Assembly (NCBI GenBank): GCA_030654395.1
Contig: JAURXM010000040.1
Span: 1-64,000 of the forward strand
Source: Aquabacterium sp.
GTDB taxonomy: Bacteria; Pseudomonadota; Gammaproteobacteria; Burkholderiales; Burkholderiaceae_C
Length of the DNA stretch: 64,000 bases
Direction of reading: 5' to 3'
The stretch's first letter is position 1. The number at the start of each line of letters is the position of its first letter. The notes under the pieces were generated by a model that ran no database searches, was not told where the DNA came from, and saw nothing but the letters and a program-made list of their open reading frames with translations. A program made the position numbers and the translations under genes. Shown here piece by piece: positions 9,664 through 19,939 of the stretch.

Positions 9664-10986
9664 ATGGATAAATGGTTACCAAGCAGTGCGCCACCTACTG
9701 CCCGCGTTTGGGGGGTTTCAGCCTTGGTGCAAGCCGTTGGCGACACCCTTTCTGCGCGTTTTTCGTCCTGTATCGTCAAAGGTGAGATCAGCGGCTTCAC
9801 GAAAGCGGCAAGTGGGCACGCCTACTTCACCTTGAAAGATGAGCACGGCCAAGCGGCCTTGCGTTGCGCCATGTTCCGGCGCGCCATGTCTCAGGTTGAC
9901 TTCAGCCCGTCTGAGGGCATGCTGGTTGAAGCGCGCGGTAACTTGGCCCTTTATGAGGCACGGGGCGAGTTGCAGCTCGTGGTCGAGGGTTTGCAGCGCG
10001 CTGGCGCCGGTGCCTTGTACGAGCAATTCCTCAGGCTCAAGGCCCAGCTAGAGGCTGAGGGCTTGTTTGATGCTGCTCGCAAACGTGCCATACCGCGCTA
10101 CCCACAACGCGTTGCCGTCGTGACCTCGCTGGCCGCGGCCGCCTTGCGCGATGTGCTTGCCTCACTGCAGCGCCGTGCGCCCCATGTCGAAGTGGTCGTC
10201 GTGCCGTGCATGGTGCAGGGGGCCGAGGCGCCTGCGCAAATCGTCAGTGCTTTGACGGCAGTCCACCTCGCAAGCCGTTCTGGGCAACAGTTTGATGCGG
10301 TCATCGTTTGTCGCGGAGGTGGTGCGATGGAGGATTTGTGGGCCTTCAACGATGAGCGTGTGGTGCGTGCCATCGTGGGGTGCTGTGTGCCCGTGATCAG
10401 TGGTGTCGGCCATGAAACCGACGTCACCTTGGCTGATTTCGCGGCCGATTTGCGTGCGCCGACGCCAACAGCTGCCGCAGAGTTGGTTGCTTGCGACCGA
10501 GATGGCGCTTTGGCGCAGCTGGATACCGTGCAACATCACATTCAAAACCGACTCAGTCAGCGCTTGGACAACATGGCGCAAAGGCTTGATCAAGCAACCA
10601 CCAGGCTCGCTAGACCAGCACAAGTACTTGGGCACCATCATCAAGCCTTGAATTTGCTTGAGCATCGCATGCAGGCCTCTTGCGTAGAGCGTGTGCGCTG
10701 GGCTAGGCAGCAACTGCCTGCTTGGCAAACACGATTGGGTCGTGCTGTATCGGTGCAGCAAGCACGGCAGAAGCAGGCCATACAGTCTTGGGATGCTCGC
10801 CTGTCCGCTCTGAACCCTCGCCAAGTTTTGGAGCGCGGTTACGCTTGGTTAAGTCATGTTGATGGGCAGCCCATCACACGCACCGATCAGGCCAAAGCTG
10901 GTGAGTTGGTCACCGGTGTGCTGGCCGATGGGTTGTTGCACATGCACATCAATCGCGTCGAACTCAGCAAGCCAAGCCTCGATTAG
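9664..10986 (+). CDS. xseA: Exodeoxyribonuclease VII large subunit
   Basis: Degrades single-stranded DNA together with XseB in repair and recombination. It has 440 residues from the ATG at 9664; the open frame extends 45 bases upstream but that part is unlike the family. The N-terminal OB-type domain (VWGVSALVQAVGDTL, ... VKGEISGFTKAASGHAYFTL) is followed by the catalytic core with VVCRGGGAMEDLWAFNDE and PVISGVGHETDVTLADFAAD, then a long helical coiled segment and a C-terminal tail ending near ALNPRQVLERGYAWL. xseB is not adjacent. sodB follows in the same direction after 100 bases. Confidence 0.96.
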   Translation: MDKWLPSSAPPTARVWGVSALVQAVGDTLSARFSSCIVKGEISGFTKAASGHAYFTLKDEHGQAALRCAMFRRAMSQVDFSPSEGMLVEARGNLALYEARGELQLVVEGLQRAGAGALYEQFLRLKAQLEAEGLFDAARKRAIPRYPQRVAVVTSLAAAALRDVLASLQRRAPHVEVVVVPCMVQGAEAPAQIVSALTAVHLASRSGQQFDAVIVCRGGGAMEDLWAFNDERVVRAIVGCCVPVISGVGHETDVTLADFAADLRAPTPTAAAELVACDRDGALAQLDTVQHHIQNRLSQRLDNMAQRLDQATTRLARPAQVLGHHHQALNLLEHRMQASCVERVRWARQQLPAWQTRLGRAVSVQQARQKQAIQSWDARLSALNPRQVLERGYAWLSHVDGQPITRTDQAKAGELVTGVLADGLLHMHINRVELSKPSLD

Positions 10987-11086
10987 CCCTATTGCTGGTT
11001 TGTGAATTGCGCAAATAGGCACGGATCGAGCGCGCCATGCCTACAATCCGCCCATCATTTTTTTTAACCGATCAGGAACAAACACC

Positions 11087-11668
11087 ATGGCACACACACT
11101 TCCACCCCTGCCGTTCGCTCAAGATGCACTGGCACCCCACCTGTCGAAGGAAACGTTCGAGTACCACTACGCCAAGCACCATCAGGCTTACGTGACCAAC
11201 TTGAACAACCTCATCCCCGGCACGGAGTTCGAAAGCCTGCCTTTGGAAGAGATCATCAAGAAGGCCAGCGGCGGCATCTACAACAACGCAGCCCAAATCT
11301 GGAATCACACCTTCTTCTGGAACAGCATGAAGCCCAACGGCGGCGGCGCACCTGCAGGCGCCTTGGCTGATGCGATCAACGCCAAGTTCGGCAGTTTTGA
11401 TGCATTCAAAGAGGCTTTCACCAAGTCGGCTGTTGGTAACTTCGGCTCTGGTTGGACTTGGTTGGTGAAAAAGCCTGATGGCACGGTCGACATTGTCAAC
11501 ACAGGTGCCGCTGGCACGCCACTGACAACAGGCGACAAGGCCTTGTTGACCATCGACGTGTGGGAGCACGCCTACTACATCGACTACCGCAACGCGCGTC
11601 CTAAGTTTGTTGAGACATTCCTCAACAGCTTGGCAAACTGGGACTTCGCTGCTGCGAATTTCGCCTGA
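11087..11668 (+). CDS. sodB: Iron superoxide dismutase SodB
   Basis: Converts superoxide to oxygen and hydrogen peroxide in the cytoplasm. It has 193 residues. Metal ligands are visible at H27 (in FEYHYAKHH), H74 (in IWNHTFFW), D157 and H161 (DVWEHAYY). The Gln at position 70 (NNAAQIWNH), just before the second ligand, is the usual mark of the iron form as opposed to the manganese form. A good Shine-Dalgarno AGGAACA precedes the ATG; TACAAT at 11042-11047 could be a -10 box. A strong terminator follows 33 bases after the stop. Confidence 0.97.
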   Translation: MAHTLPPLPFAQDALAPHLSKETFEYHYAKHHQAYVTNLNNLIPGTEFESLPLEEIIKKASGGIYNNAAQIWNHTFFWNSMKPNGGGAPAGALADAINAKFGSFDAFKEAFTKSAVGNFGSGWTWLVKKPDGTVDIVNTGAAGTPLTTGDKALLTIDVWEHAYYIDYRNARPKFVETFLNSLANWDFAAANFA

Positions 11669-11701
11669 TCTGCCTTAGCTGCCTCTAGCGAGGCACACAT
11701 C

Positions 11702-11731
11702 AAAAAGCCGGGACAAGTACCCGGCTTTTTT
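11702..11731 (+). terminator. Rho-independent terminator of sodB
   Basis: AAAAAGCCGGG and CCCGGCTTTTT form an 11-bp stem around a 7-base loop, ending in a run of six T. It lies between sodB and sucA. Confidence 0.9.
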
Positions 11732-11963
11732 CATGATCGGACTCATGGCGCATCGCATCCAATGGTCTTTGTCGTCTCGATGTGTCTCGTATTGGTGGTA
11801 CATTGACCGCGGTCTATCCATAGCCCTTCCCGTCGCCCTTGCTGGATGTTGAATCCATCGCAATCAGCAAGGCGGGTCGTAGTCCGCCAATCGGTCTAGC
11901 CGTGTCGCGGAAGGTTTTTCAACCGCCAAATGCCCAGGCATACCCTGGAGTGAGGTAAGCGAA

Positions 11964-14822
11964 ATGATGCAGCAGTTCAGGTCGAACTCGTACCTGTTTG
12001 GGGGCAATGCGCCCTACGTCGAAGAGTTGTACGAGGCCTATCTCGACAACCCCGGTTCCGTCCCAGATAACTGGCGCGAGTACTTCGACGCACTACAGAA
12101 CGTACCCGCCGCTGATGGCACAGATCACCGCGATGTGGCGCATGCGCCCGTGGTTGAATCGTTTGCCCAACGCGCCAAAGCCAATGCCTTCATGGTCAAG
12201 ACCAGCTCAGCTGATCTGGCCGTGGCACGCAAGCAAGTACACGTTCAGTCCCTGATTGCCTCATACCGCTTCCTTGGCTCCCGTTGGGCGGACCTTGATC
12301 CCCTCAAGCGCCAAGAACGTCCCAAGATTCCCGAACTCGAGCCGTCGTTTTACGACTTCACCGAGGCGGACATGGACATCACGTTCAGCGCCACCAACAC
12401 GTATTTCACCAAGGCCGAGCACATGACCTTGCGCGAAATCGTGCAGGCCCTGCGTGAAACCTACTGCGGCAGCATTGGTGCCGAGTACATGCACATCACC
12501 GATCCGACTGAAAAGCGTTGGTGGCAAGAAAAACTCGAAAGCATCCGCTCCAAGCCGACGTTCAGTGCCGAGAAAAAGACTCACATTCTGGAGCGACTGA
12601 CTGCGGCAGAAGGCCTAGAGCGCTTCCTGCACACAAAGTACGTTGGTCAAAAGCGTTTCTCGCTTGAAGGCAGTGAAAGCTTCATCGCATCCATGGACGA
12701 GTTGATCCAGCGCGGCGGTGAATCTGGTGTCCAAGAAATCATCATTGGCATGGCCCACCGTGGGCGGCTCAATGTGTTGGTCAACACACTCGGCAAACAG
12801 CCAGGCGAGTTGTTCTCTGAGTTCGATCACACGGCCCCTGAGAACCTGCCTTCTGGCGACGTCAAGTACCACCAAGGCTTTTCCAGTGACGTGACCACCG
12901 CTGGCGGCCCTGTTCACTTGTCCTTGTCCTTCAATCCATCGCACTTGGAAATCGTTAACCCGGTTGTTGAAGGATCAGTCAAGGCGCGAATGGACCGCCG
13001 TGGGGATGCCAAGGGCTTGCAGGTGCTGCCTGTTCAGGTTCACGGTGACGCCGCCTTTGCAGGGCAGGGCGTGGTGATGGAGACGCTGGCGTTGGCTCAG
13101 ACCCGTGGCTATTACACGGGCGGCACGGTACACATCGTGATCAACAACCAGATTGGTTTCACGACCTCTGATCCGCGCGATAGCCGCTCCACGCTGTATT
13201 GCACGGACGTGGTCAAGATGATCGAAGCACCCGTGCTGCACGTTAATGGCGATGATCCAGAAGCGGTGGTCTTGTGTACACAGTTCGCACTGGACTACCG
13301 TCTGGCGTTCAGCAAGGATGTGGTTGTTGACATTGTTTGCTTCCGCAAACTGGGCCACAACGAGCAAGACACACCGGCGATGACCCAGCCGCTGATGTAC
13401 AAGAAAATCGGCCAGCATCCAGGCACGCGCAAGGTCTATGGTGATCGCTTGATCGGTGGCGGCACCTTGCCTGCCACAGGCCCCGATGACATGGTCAAAG
13501 AATACCGCGCTGCCATGGAAGCGGGCAAACACACGGTCGACCCGGTCCTGACTAACTACAAGAGCAAGTACTCGGTTGATTGGACGCCGTATCTGGGTAA
13601 AAAGTGGACTGACAGTGCCGATACCGCGCTGCCATTGGCCGAGTTCCGCCGCTTGGCTGAGCGCATCACCACGATCCCTAGCGACTTCAAACCACACCCA
13701 TTGGTGCAAAAGGTCATCGACGACCGTGCTGCAATGGGCCGAGGCGAAGTCAACGTGGACTGGGGTATGGGCGAGCACATGGCTTTCGCTTCCCTGGTTG
13801 CCAGCGGTTACCCCGTGCGGCTCTCAGGTGAAGACTGTGGCCGGGGCACGTTCACGCACCGCCACTCCGTCTTGCATGATCAGAACCGCGAAAAGTGGGA
13901 CATCGGCACCTATATCCCTCTGGAACACGTTGCCGACAACCAAGCGCCGTATGTGGTCATCGACTCCATTTTGTCTGAAGAGGCTGTGCTGGGGTTTGAA
14001 TACGGTTACGCGGGATCAGACCCCAATAGCTTGGTGATCTGGGAGGCGCAGTTCGGCGACTTCGCTAACGGCGCCCAGGTGGTGATTGACCAGTTCATCG
14101 CCTCTGGTGAAGTGAAGTGGGGTCGCTCTAACGGCTTGACACTGATGCTGCCCCATGGCTACGAAGGACAAGGCCCAGAGCACAGCTCGGCCCGTTTGGA
14201 GCGCTTCATGCAATTGGCGGCAGACAACAACATGCAGATCGTGCAGCCGACTTCGGCCAGCCAGATCTTCCACGTGTTGCGCCGTCAGATGGTGCGCATG
14301 TTCCGCAAGCCGTTGGTCATCATGACGCCCAAGTCGCTGTTGCGTAACAAGGATGCCACGTCGCCCCTGACCGAGTTCACACGAGGTGAGTTCCGTACGG
14401 TGATTGGCGAAGTGGATGAGGCGATCAAGGCCGCTGATGTCAAGCGCATGATCTGCTGTTCAGGCAAGGTCTACTACGACTTGGTTAAAAAACGCGCCGA
14501 GAAAAAGGCCACGGATGTGGTCATCGTGCGTGTCGAGCAGCTGTACCCCTTTCCGCACAAAGCCTTCTCAGCAGAGCTTAAGAAGTACCCTAACTTGGCA
14601 GATTTGGTGTGGTGTCAGGACGAGCCCCAGAACCAAGGTGCTTGGTTCTTTGTCCAGCATTACATCCACGAGAACATGGCTGATGGTCAGAAGCTGGGTT
14701 ACGCAGGTCGACCTGCATCCGCTTCTCCTGCGGTGGGTTATGCCCATCTGCACCAAGAGCAGCAAAAAGCGCTGCTGGATCAGTCCTTCGCCAAGCTCAA
14801 GGGCTTCGTGCTCACCAAATAA
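11964..14822 (+). CDS. sucA: 2-oxoglutarate dehydrogenase E1 component SucA
   Basis: Thiamine-diphosphate E1 subunit that decarboxylates 2-oxoglutarate in the TCA cycle and passes the succinyl group to SucB. It has 952 residues, normal for the family. The N-terminus SNSYLFGGNAPYVEELYEAY is the SucA signature; HPLSL-type and IIGMAHRGRLNVLVN segments, the GDAAFAGQGVVMETL thiamine-diphosphate region and the GEDCGRGTFTHRHSVLHDQ transketolase-like pyrimidine domain follow. Two ATGs (11964, 11967) stand in tandem; ggagtgaggtaa lies just upstream. A 232-base leader after the sodB terminator presumably holds the operon promoter. sucB begins 75 bases downstream. Confidence 0.98.
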   Translation: MMQQFRSNSYLFGGNAPYVEELYEAYLDNPGSVPDNWREYFDALQNVPAADGTDHRDVAHAPVVESFAQRAKANAFMVKTSSADLAVARKQVHVQSLIASYRFLGSRWADLDPLKRQERPKIPELEPSFYDFTEADMDITFSATNTYFTKAEHMTLREIVQALRETYCGSIGAEYMHITDPTEKRWWQEKLESIRSKPTFSAEKKTHILERLTAAEGLERFLHTKYVGQKRFSLEGSESFIASMDELIQRGGESGVQEIIIGMAHRGRLNVLVNTLGKQPGELFSEFDHTAPENLPSGDVKYHQGFSSDVTTAGGPVHLSLSFNPSHLEIVNPVVEGSVKARMDRRGDAKGLQVLPVQVHGDAAFAGQGVVMETLALAQTRGYYTGGTVHIVINNQIGFTTSDPRDSRSTLYCTDVVKMIEAPVLHVNGDDPEAVVLCTQFALDYRLAFSKDVVVDIVCFRKLGHNEQDTPAMTQPLMYKKIGQHPGTRKVYGDRLIGGGTLPATGPDDMVKEYRAAMEAGKHTVDPVLTNYKSKYSVDWTPYLGKKWTDSADTALPLAEFRRLAERITTIPSDFKPHPLVQKVIDDRAAMGRGEVNVDWGMGEHMAFASLVASGYPVRLSGEDCGRGTFTHRHSVLHDQNREKWDIGTYIPLEHVADNQAPYVVIDSILSEEAVLGFEYGYAGSDPNSLVIWEAQFGDFANGAQVVIDQFIASGEVKWGRSNGLTLMLPHGYEGQGPEHSSARLERFMQLAADNNMQIVQPTSASQIFHVLRRQMVRMFRKPLVIMTPKSLLRNKDATSPLTEFTRGEFRTVIGEVDEAIKAADVKRMICCSGKVYYDLVKKRAEKKATDVVIVRVEQLYPFPHKAFSAELKKYPNLADLVWCQDEPQNQGAWFFVQHYIHENMADGQKLGYAGRPASASPAVGYAHLHQEQQKALLDQSFAKLKGFVLTK

Positions 14823-14897
14823 GGTTTTGACGGTCGCTGTCTGCCGCATAGCTCGAACAGCTGCGGGAGGCGGTGATCGCTTCAGGAGATACACACC

Positions 14898-16175
14898 ATG
14901 GCCATCATTGAAGTCAAAGTCCCCCAGCTGTCTGAGTCTGTGGCTGAAGCCACGCTGCTGCAGTGGAAGAAAAAACCCGGCGACGCTGTCGCTGTAGACG
15001 AAATCCTAATCGACGTTGAGACGGATAAAGTCGTACTCGAAGTACCTGCTCCAGCCGCTGGCGTGCTCGTTGAGCTTGTCCGTCAGGACGGCGCGACCGT
15101 CGGCAGTGACGAAGTCATTGCACGCATTGACACAGAAGGGTCGGCCTCGGCCAACCCACAAGCGACCAGTGCCCCTGCTGCTGCAGCCCCTACAGCGCCC
15201 GCACCCGCGCTTGCAACGGGCGGCAGCAAGGCCGATGTGGCGATGCCTGCCGCGTCCAAATTGCTTGCTGATAACGGGCTGAGTACGGCGCAAGTGCCTG
15301 GTTCAGGCAAAGACGGACGCGTCACAAAGGGTGATGTCTTGCAAACCCTGGCGTCAGGGGCAAGCAAGCCCTTGGCTTCAGCGTCAGTGCCAACCGAGCG
15401 TGCCATCTCTACAGGCGTGCCAACGACATCTCTGCCCCCAGTGAAGGCGCCTAGCGTGCCGAATCAATTGGGCGAGCGTCCGGAGCAGCGCGTTCCCATG
15501 AGCCGCCTGCGTGCGCGTGTCGCTGAGCGCTTGCTGCAATCCCAAGCTACCAATGCCATCCTGACCACGTTCAATGAAGTGAACATGGCCCCTGTGATGG
15601 AAATGCGCAAGAAGTTCCAGGAGAAGTTCGAGAAGGAGCATGGCGTCAAGCTCGGCTTCATGAGCTTTTTCGTCAAAGCCGCCGTCCACGCACTCAAGAA
15701 GTTCCCGGTGATCAATGCATCCATTGATGGCAACGACGTCGTTTACCACGGCTACTTTGACATCGGTGTGGCAGTGGGCTCACCCCGTGGCTTGGTTGTG
15801 CCTGTGCTGCGCAACGTCGATCAAATGACCTTCGCTGAAATCGAGAAGAAGATTGCTGAGTTTGGCAACAAGGCACGTGATGGCAAGTTGGGGCTGGATG
15901 ACCTCACGGGCGGCACCTTCTCTATCTCCAATGGCGGCACCTTTGGCTCGATGCTGTCTACGCCCATCATCAACCCACCTCAATCGGCCATCTTGGGCGT
16001 ACACGCCACCAAGGACAGGGCTGTGGTTGAGAACGGGCAAATTGTGATCCGACCCATCAACTATCTGGCCATGTCTTACGACCACCGCATCATCGATGGC
16101 CGTGAAGCTGTGCTGGGCTTGGTCGCGATGAAGGAAGCGTTGGAAGACCCTGCGCGCCTGCTGTTCGATATTTGA
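14898..16175 (+). CDS. sucB: 2-oxoglutarate dehydrogenase E2 component, dihydrolipoyl succinyltransferase
   Basis: Core of the 2-oxoglutarate dehydrogenase complex; transfers the succinyl group to CoA. It has 425 residues: one N-terminal lipoyl domain with the lipoylated lysine K44 ([10 protein letters not shown]), an Ala/Pro-rich linker, a peripheral-subunit-binding domain ([11 protein letters not shown] ... [11 protein letters not shown]) and the acyltransferase domain with the catalytic YDHRIIDG (H396, D400). Its Shine-Dalgarno (cttcaggagat) lies just before the ATG. It sits between E1 and E3 in the expected order. Confidence 0.97.
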   Translation: MAIIEVKVPQLSESVAEATLLQWKKKPGDAVAVDEILIDVETDKVVLEVPAPAAGVLVELVRQDGATVGSDEVIARIDTEGSASANPQATSAPAAAAPTAPAPALATGGSKADVAMPAASKLLADNGLSTAQVPGSGKDGRVTKGDVLQTLASGASKPLASASVPTERAISTGVPTTSLPPVKAPSVPNQLGERPEQRVPMSRLRARVAERLLQSQATNAILTTFNEVNMAPVMEMRKKFQEKFEKEHGVKLGFMSFFVKAAVHALKKFPVINASIDGNDVVYHGYFDIGVAVGSPRGLVVPVLRNVDQMTFAEIEKKIAEFGNKARDGKLGLDDLTGGTFSISNGGTFGSMLSTPIINPPQSAILGVHATKDRAVVENGQIVIRPINYLAMSYDHRIIDGREAVLGLVAMKEALEDPARLLFDI

Positions 16176-16187
16176 TTTTGCGGCCGG

Positions 16188-16208
16188 GCGGGCCTCACAA
16201 GGGCCCGC
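16188..16208 (+). other. Stem-loop between sucB and lpdA
   Basis: GCGGGCC (16188-16194) pairs perfectly with GGCCCGC (16202-16208). There is no T-run after it, so it may lower read-through or stabilise the upstream mRNA instead of ending transcription. Confidence 0.35.
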
Positions 16209-16301
16209 TCCGGACTTGCATACAACCTGCTGTTGTTTTCTATCTTGCTGTGGCTCTTCGTCTAAAACGACTGAGCATGGCCTAACGTGTTGACTAACAT
16301 C

Positions 16302-17729
<1,428 letters not shown>

Positions 17730-17743
17730 GTTGTGATCTGCTT

Positions 17744-18844
17744 TTGACCTCCGTTACGCAACTGTATGAACAAAGCCTCGCCGAGCGGGGCTACAAGGCC
17801 GACGATGCACAGCGGCAGGGCATCGCTGCCTTGCAACGCTGTCAGGACGAGTGGGCAGGGTACAAGGCACAGCGCTCGAATGCACTGACCAAAATGCTGC
17901 GCTACCCGAATCTGCCGATGGGCGTTTACATGTACGGCGGGGTAGGACGGGGCAAGAGCTTCATCATGGACTGCTTCTATAACGCCGTCCCTTTGGAGCG
18001 CAAAACCCGTTTGCATTTTCACGAGTTCATGCGTGAAGTGCATCGGCAACTGCATGAGCTTAAAGGCGTGGCAGACCCGCTTGAAGTGCTGGCAAAGAAA
18101 ATGTCACGCCGTCACCGCTTGATCTGTTTCGATGAGTTCCACGTGGCTGATGTGACCGATGCGATGATTTTGTATCGTCTGCTGGATGCGATGTTCCGCA
18201 ACCGCATGAGCATCATCACCACATCGAATTTCCACCCCGATGGTTTGTACCCCAATGGCTTGCACCGTGACCGCATCTTGCCCGCCATCGCGCTGCTGAA
18301 GAGCCAGTTGCAAGTGGTCAATGTGGACAGTGGCAATGATTACCGACGCCGCACATTGGAGCTGGCGAATCTGTACCTGTCGCCACTTAACGAGCAGACC
18401 GATGCGGAGATGATCGGGATTTTCGATAAGTTGGCCGAAACGGCCGATGAAGATCCAAGCTTGAACATTGAGCACCGCGTCCTGAAGGCCAAGCGGCGTG
18501 CAGGCGGCATTGTTTGGTTTGACTTTCAAACGCTGTGTGGTGGTCCACGCTCACAAAATGACTACCTTGAGCTGGCATCACGCTTTCACACCATCATGCT
18601 CAGTGACGTGCCGCACATGCCCGTGCGCATGGCCTCAGAAGCACGCCGTTTCACTTGGCTGATCGATGTGCTGTACGACCGCAAGTGCAAATTGGTGATG
18701 TCAGCTGAGGTGGCGCCAGAGTTGCTTTACACAGAAGGCCCCATGTCGCACGAGTTCCCACGTACGGCGTCAAGGCTCAATGAGATGCGCTCCAAGGCCT
18801 ATCTGAGCGAAGAGCGCAGGGTGGTTGATACGTCGCTGACCTGA
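17744..18844 (+). CDS. zapE: Cell division ATPase ZapE (AFG1-like)
   Basis: AFG1/LACE1-family P-loop ATPase; in E. coli ZapE acts at the Z-ring under stress. It has 366 residues. Walker A is GGVGRGKSF (K71) and Walker B is LICFDEFHV; the sensor region SNFHPDGLYPNGLHRDR is typical of the family. No ATG is available near the conserved N-terminus (TQLYEQSLAERGY); TTG at 17744 is used, and a GTG just upstream runs into a stop. It is commonly found after the sucA-sucB-lpdA genes in Burkholderiales and here is probably co-transcribed with them. Confidence 0.93.
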   Translation: MTSVTQLYEQSLAERGYKADDAQRQGIAALQRCQDEWAGYKAQRSNALTKMLRYPNLPMGVYMYGGVGRGKSFIMDCFYNAVPLERKTRLHFHEFMREVHRQLHELKGVADPLEVLAKKMSRRHRLICFDEFHVADVTDAMILYRLLDAMFRNRMSIITTSNFHPDGLYPNGLHRDRILPAIALLKSQLQVVNVDSGNDYRRRTLELANLYLSPLNEQTDAEMIGIFDKLAETADEDPSLNIEHRVLKAKRRAGGIVWFDFQTLCGGPRSQNDYLELASRFHTIMLSDVPHMPVRMASEARRFTWLIDVLYDRKCKLVMSAEVAPELLYTEGPMSHEFPRTASRLNEMRSKAYLSEERRVVDTSLT

Positions 18845-18860
18845 TCGCTGAACTAGGGCG

Positions 18861-19628
18861 TCAGTTAGCTGCCTCGACCCTGACCAGCGCGAGCGACAGG
18901 TTGTCCCCGCCAGCGCGTGCCCGGTGACGTGCTTTGCCTATCAACATCTCGGCCGCCTCACGAGGTGGCAAGGTGTGAACGATGGCGCCCAATTCTTTGG
19001 GGGTGAAGTAATGCCACAGGCCGTCCGAGCAGACCAGCAAGCTGTCACCAATTTGCAACTGATGAATGCGGTGCACCGAGACGGGCGGGTCTTGCTGGGT
19101 GCCTAGGCATCCGGTTAGCAAATTGGCCTGCGGGTGCACGTTGGCTTCATCTTCGGTGATCTGGCCCTCGTCGACCAAGCGCTGGACATATGAGTCATCT
19201 AACGTGCGGTGAATCATGTCCGGCCCGCGAAAATGGTAGATGCGCGAATCACCTGCGTGGGCCAAATCGGCAGATAAATCGGGGTTGACGATGAATGCGC
19301 CCACGGTGCTGTGTGGCTCTTCTTCGAACGCCATGGCCGTCAGCCTGATCATGAGATGGGACTCGTTGATCAATTGCGCCAAAGACTGCGCCGACTCATC
19401 TTTGCTGGGGACATAACGGTCAAACACCTGCCGTGCGGTCAAAACAACTTGGTCAGCCGCCTTGCGCCCACCACTTTTCCCGCCCATGCCATCGGCTACC
19501 ACAGCTAAGAGACACCCTTGCACCCTAGGGTGCGGGATGATTTCAACTTGGTCTTGTTGATAGGGCCTGTCCCCACGGTGGATGCCTGTGGAGGCCACCA
19601 AGCGAAAACTGGTCGGTGAAGTGATCAT
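18861..19628 (-). CDS. PP2C-family serine/threonine protein phosphatase
   Basis: Metal-dependent phosphatase of the PPM/PP2C (Stp1/PrpC) family, 255 residues. Motifs: RPYQQDQVEI (21-30), the metal-binding VVADGMGGKSGG (D46), HAGDSRIYHF, and CSDGLWHYF near the C-terminus. Position 26-27 reads QD where many members have ND. No cognate Ser/Thr kinase is in the window. It converges with zapE (16 bases between the stops) and is divergent from the DUF465 gene. Confidence 0.9.
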   Translation of the reverse strand: MITSPTSFRLVASTGIHRGDRPYQQDQVEIIPHPRVQGCLLAVVADGMGGKSGGRKAADQVVLTARQVFDRYVPSKDESAQSLAQLINESHLMIRLTAMAFEEEPHSTVGAFIVNPDLSADLAHAGDSRIYHFRGPDMIHRTLDDSYVQRLVDEGQITEDEANVHPQANLLTGCLGTQQDPPVSVHRIHQLQIGDSLLVCSDGLWHYFTPKELGAIVHTLPPREAAEMLIGKARHRARAGGDNLSLALVRVEAAN

Positions 19629-19727
19629 GGGGAAAACTATAATCGTTAAATGACCTGATCCGCGGCCTGGCGATACCTCGGCCCCCCTTGTTCGAGCGCC
19701 TAGTTATGGTGCATTGTGGTATCCGTG

Positions 19728-19931
19728 ATGCAAGAAAACCTTCATTTACCCCATCGACAGCTGATTGAGCTGCGCATGGAGCACGCAGATCTTGATAATC
19801 TGATCGATCGCGCCGCCGAGCAGTTGCCCGTTGATGAGCTGTCTCTGAGGCGTCTGAAAAAGCGCCGCTTGCTGTTACGTGACCGCATCACGCGACTCGA
19901 ATTGGAGCTGGACCCTAAAGAGCCCGCTTGA
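19728..19931 (+). CDS. DUF465 (YdcH-like) small protein
   Basis: Small charged helical protein of 67 residues (71 if the GTG at 19716 is used). The pattern LPHRQLIELRMEHADLDNLI followed by LKKRRLLLRDRI matches the YdcH/DUF465 family, which forms a helical hairpin; its function is unknown. Convergent with glnD: the two stops are 8 bases apart. Confidence 0.8.
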   Translation: MQENLHLPHRQLIELRMEHADLDNLIDRAAEQLPVDELSLRRLKKRRLLLRDRITRLELELDPKEPA

Positions 19932-19939
19932 TTGGGCTA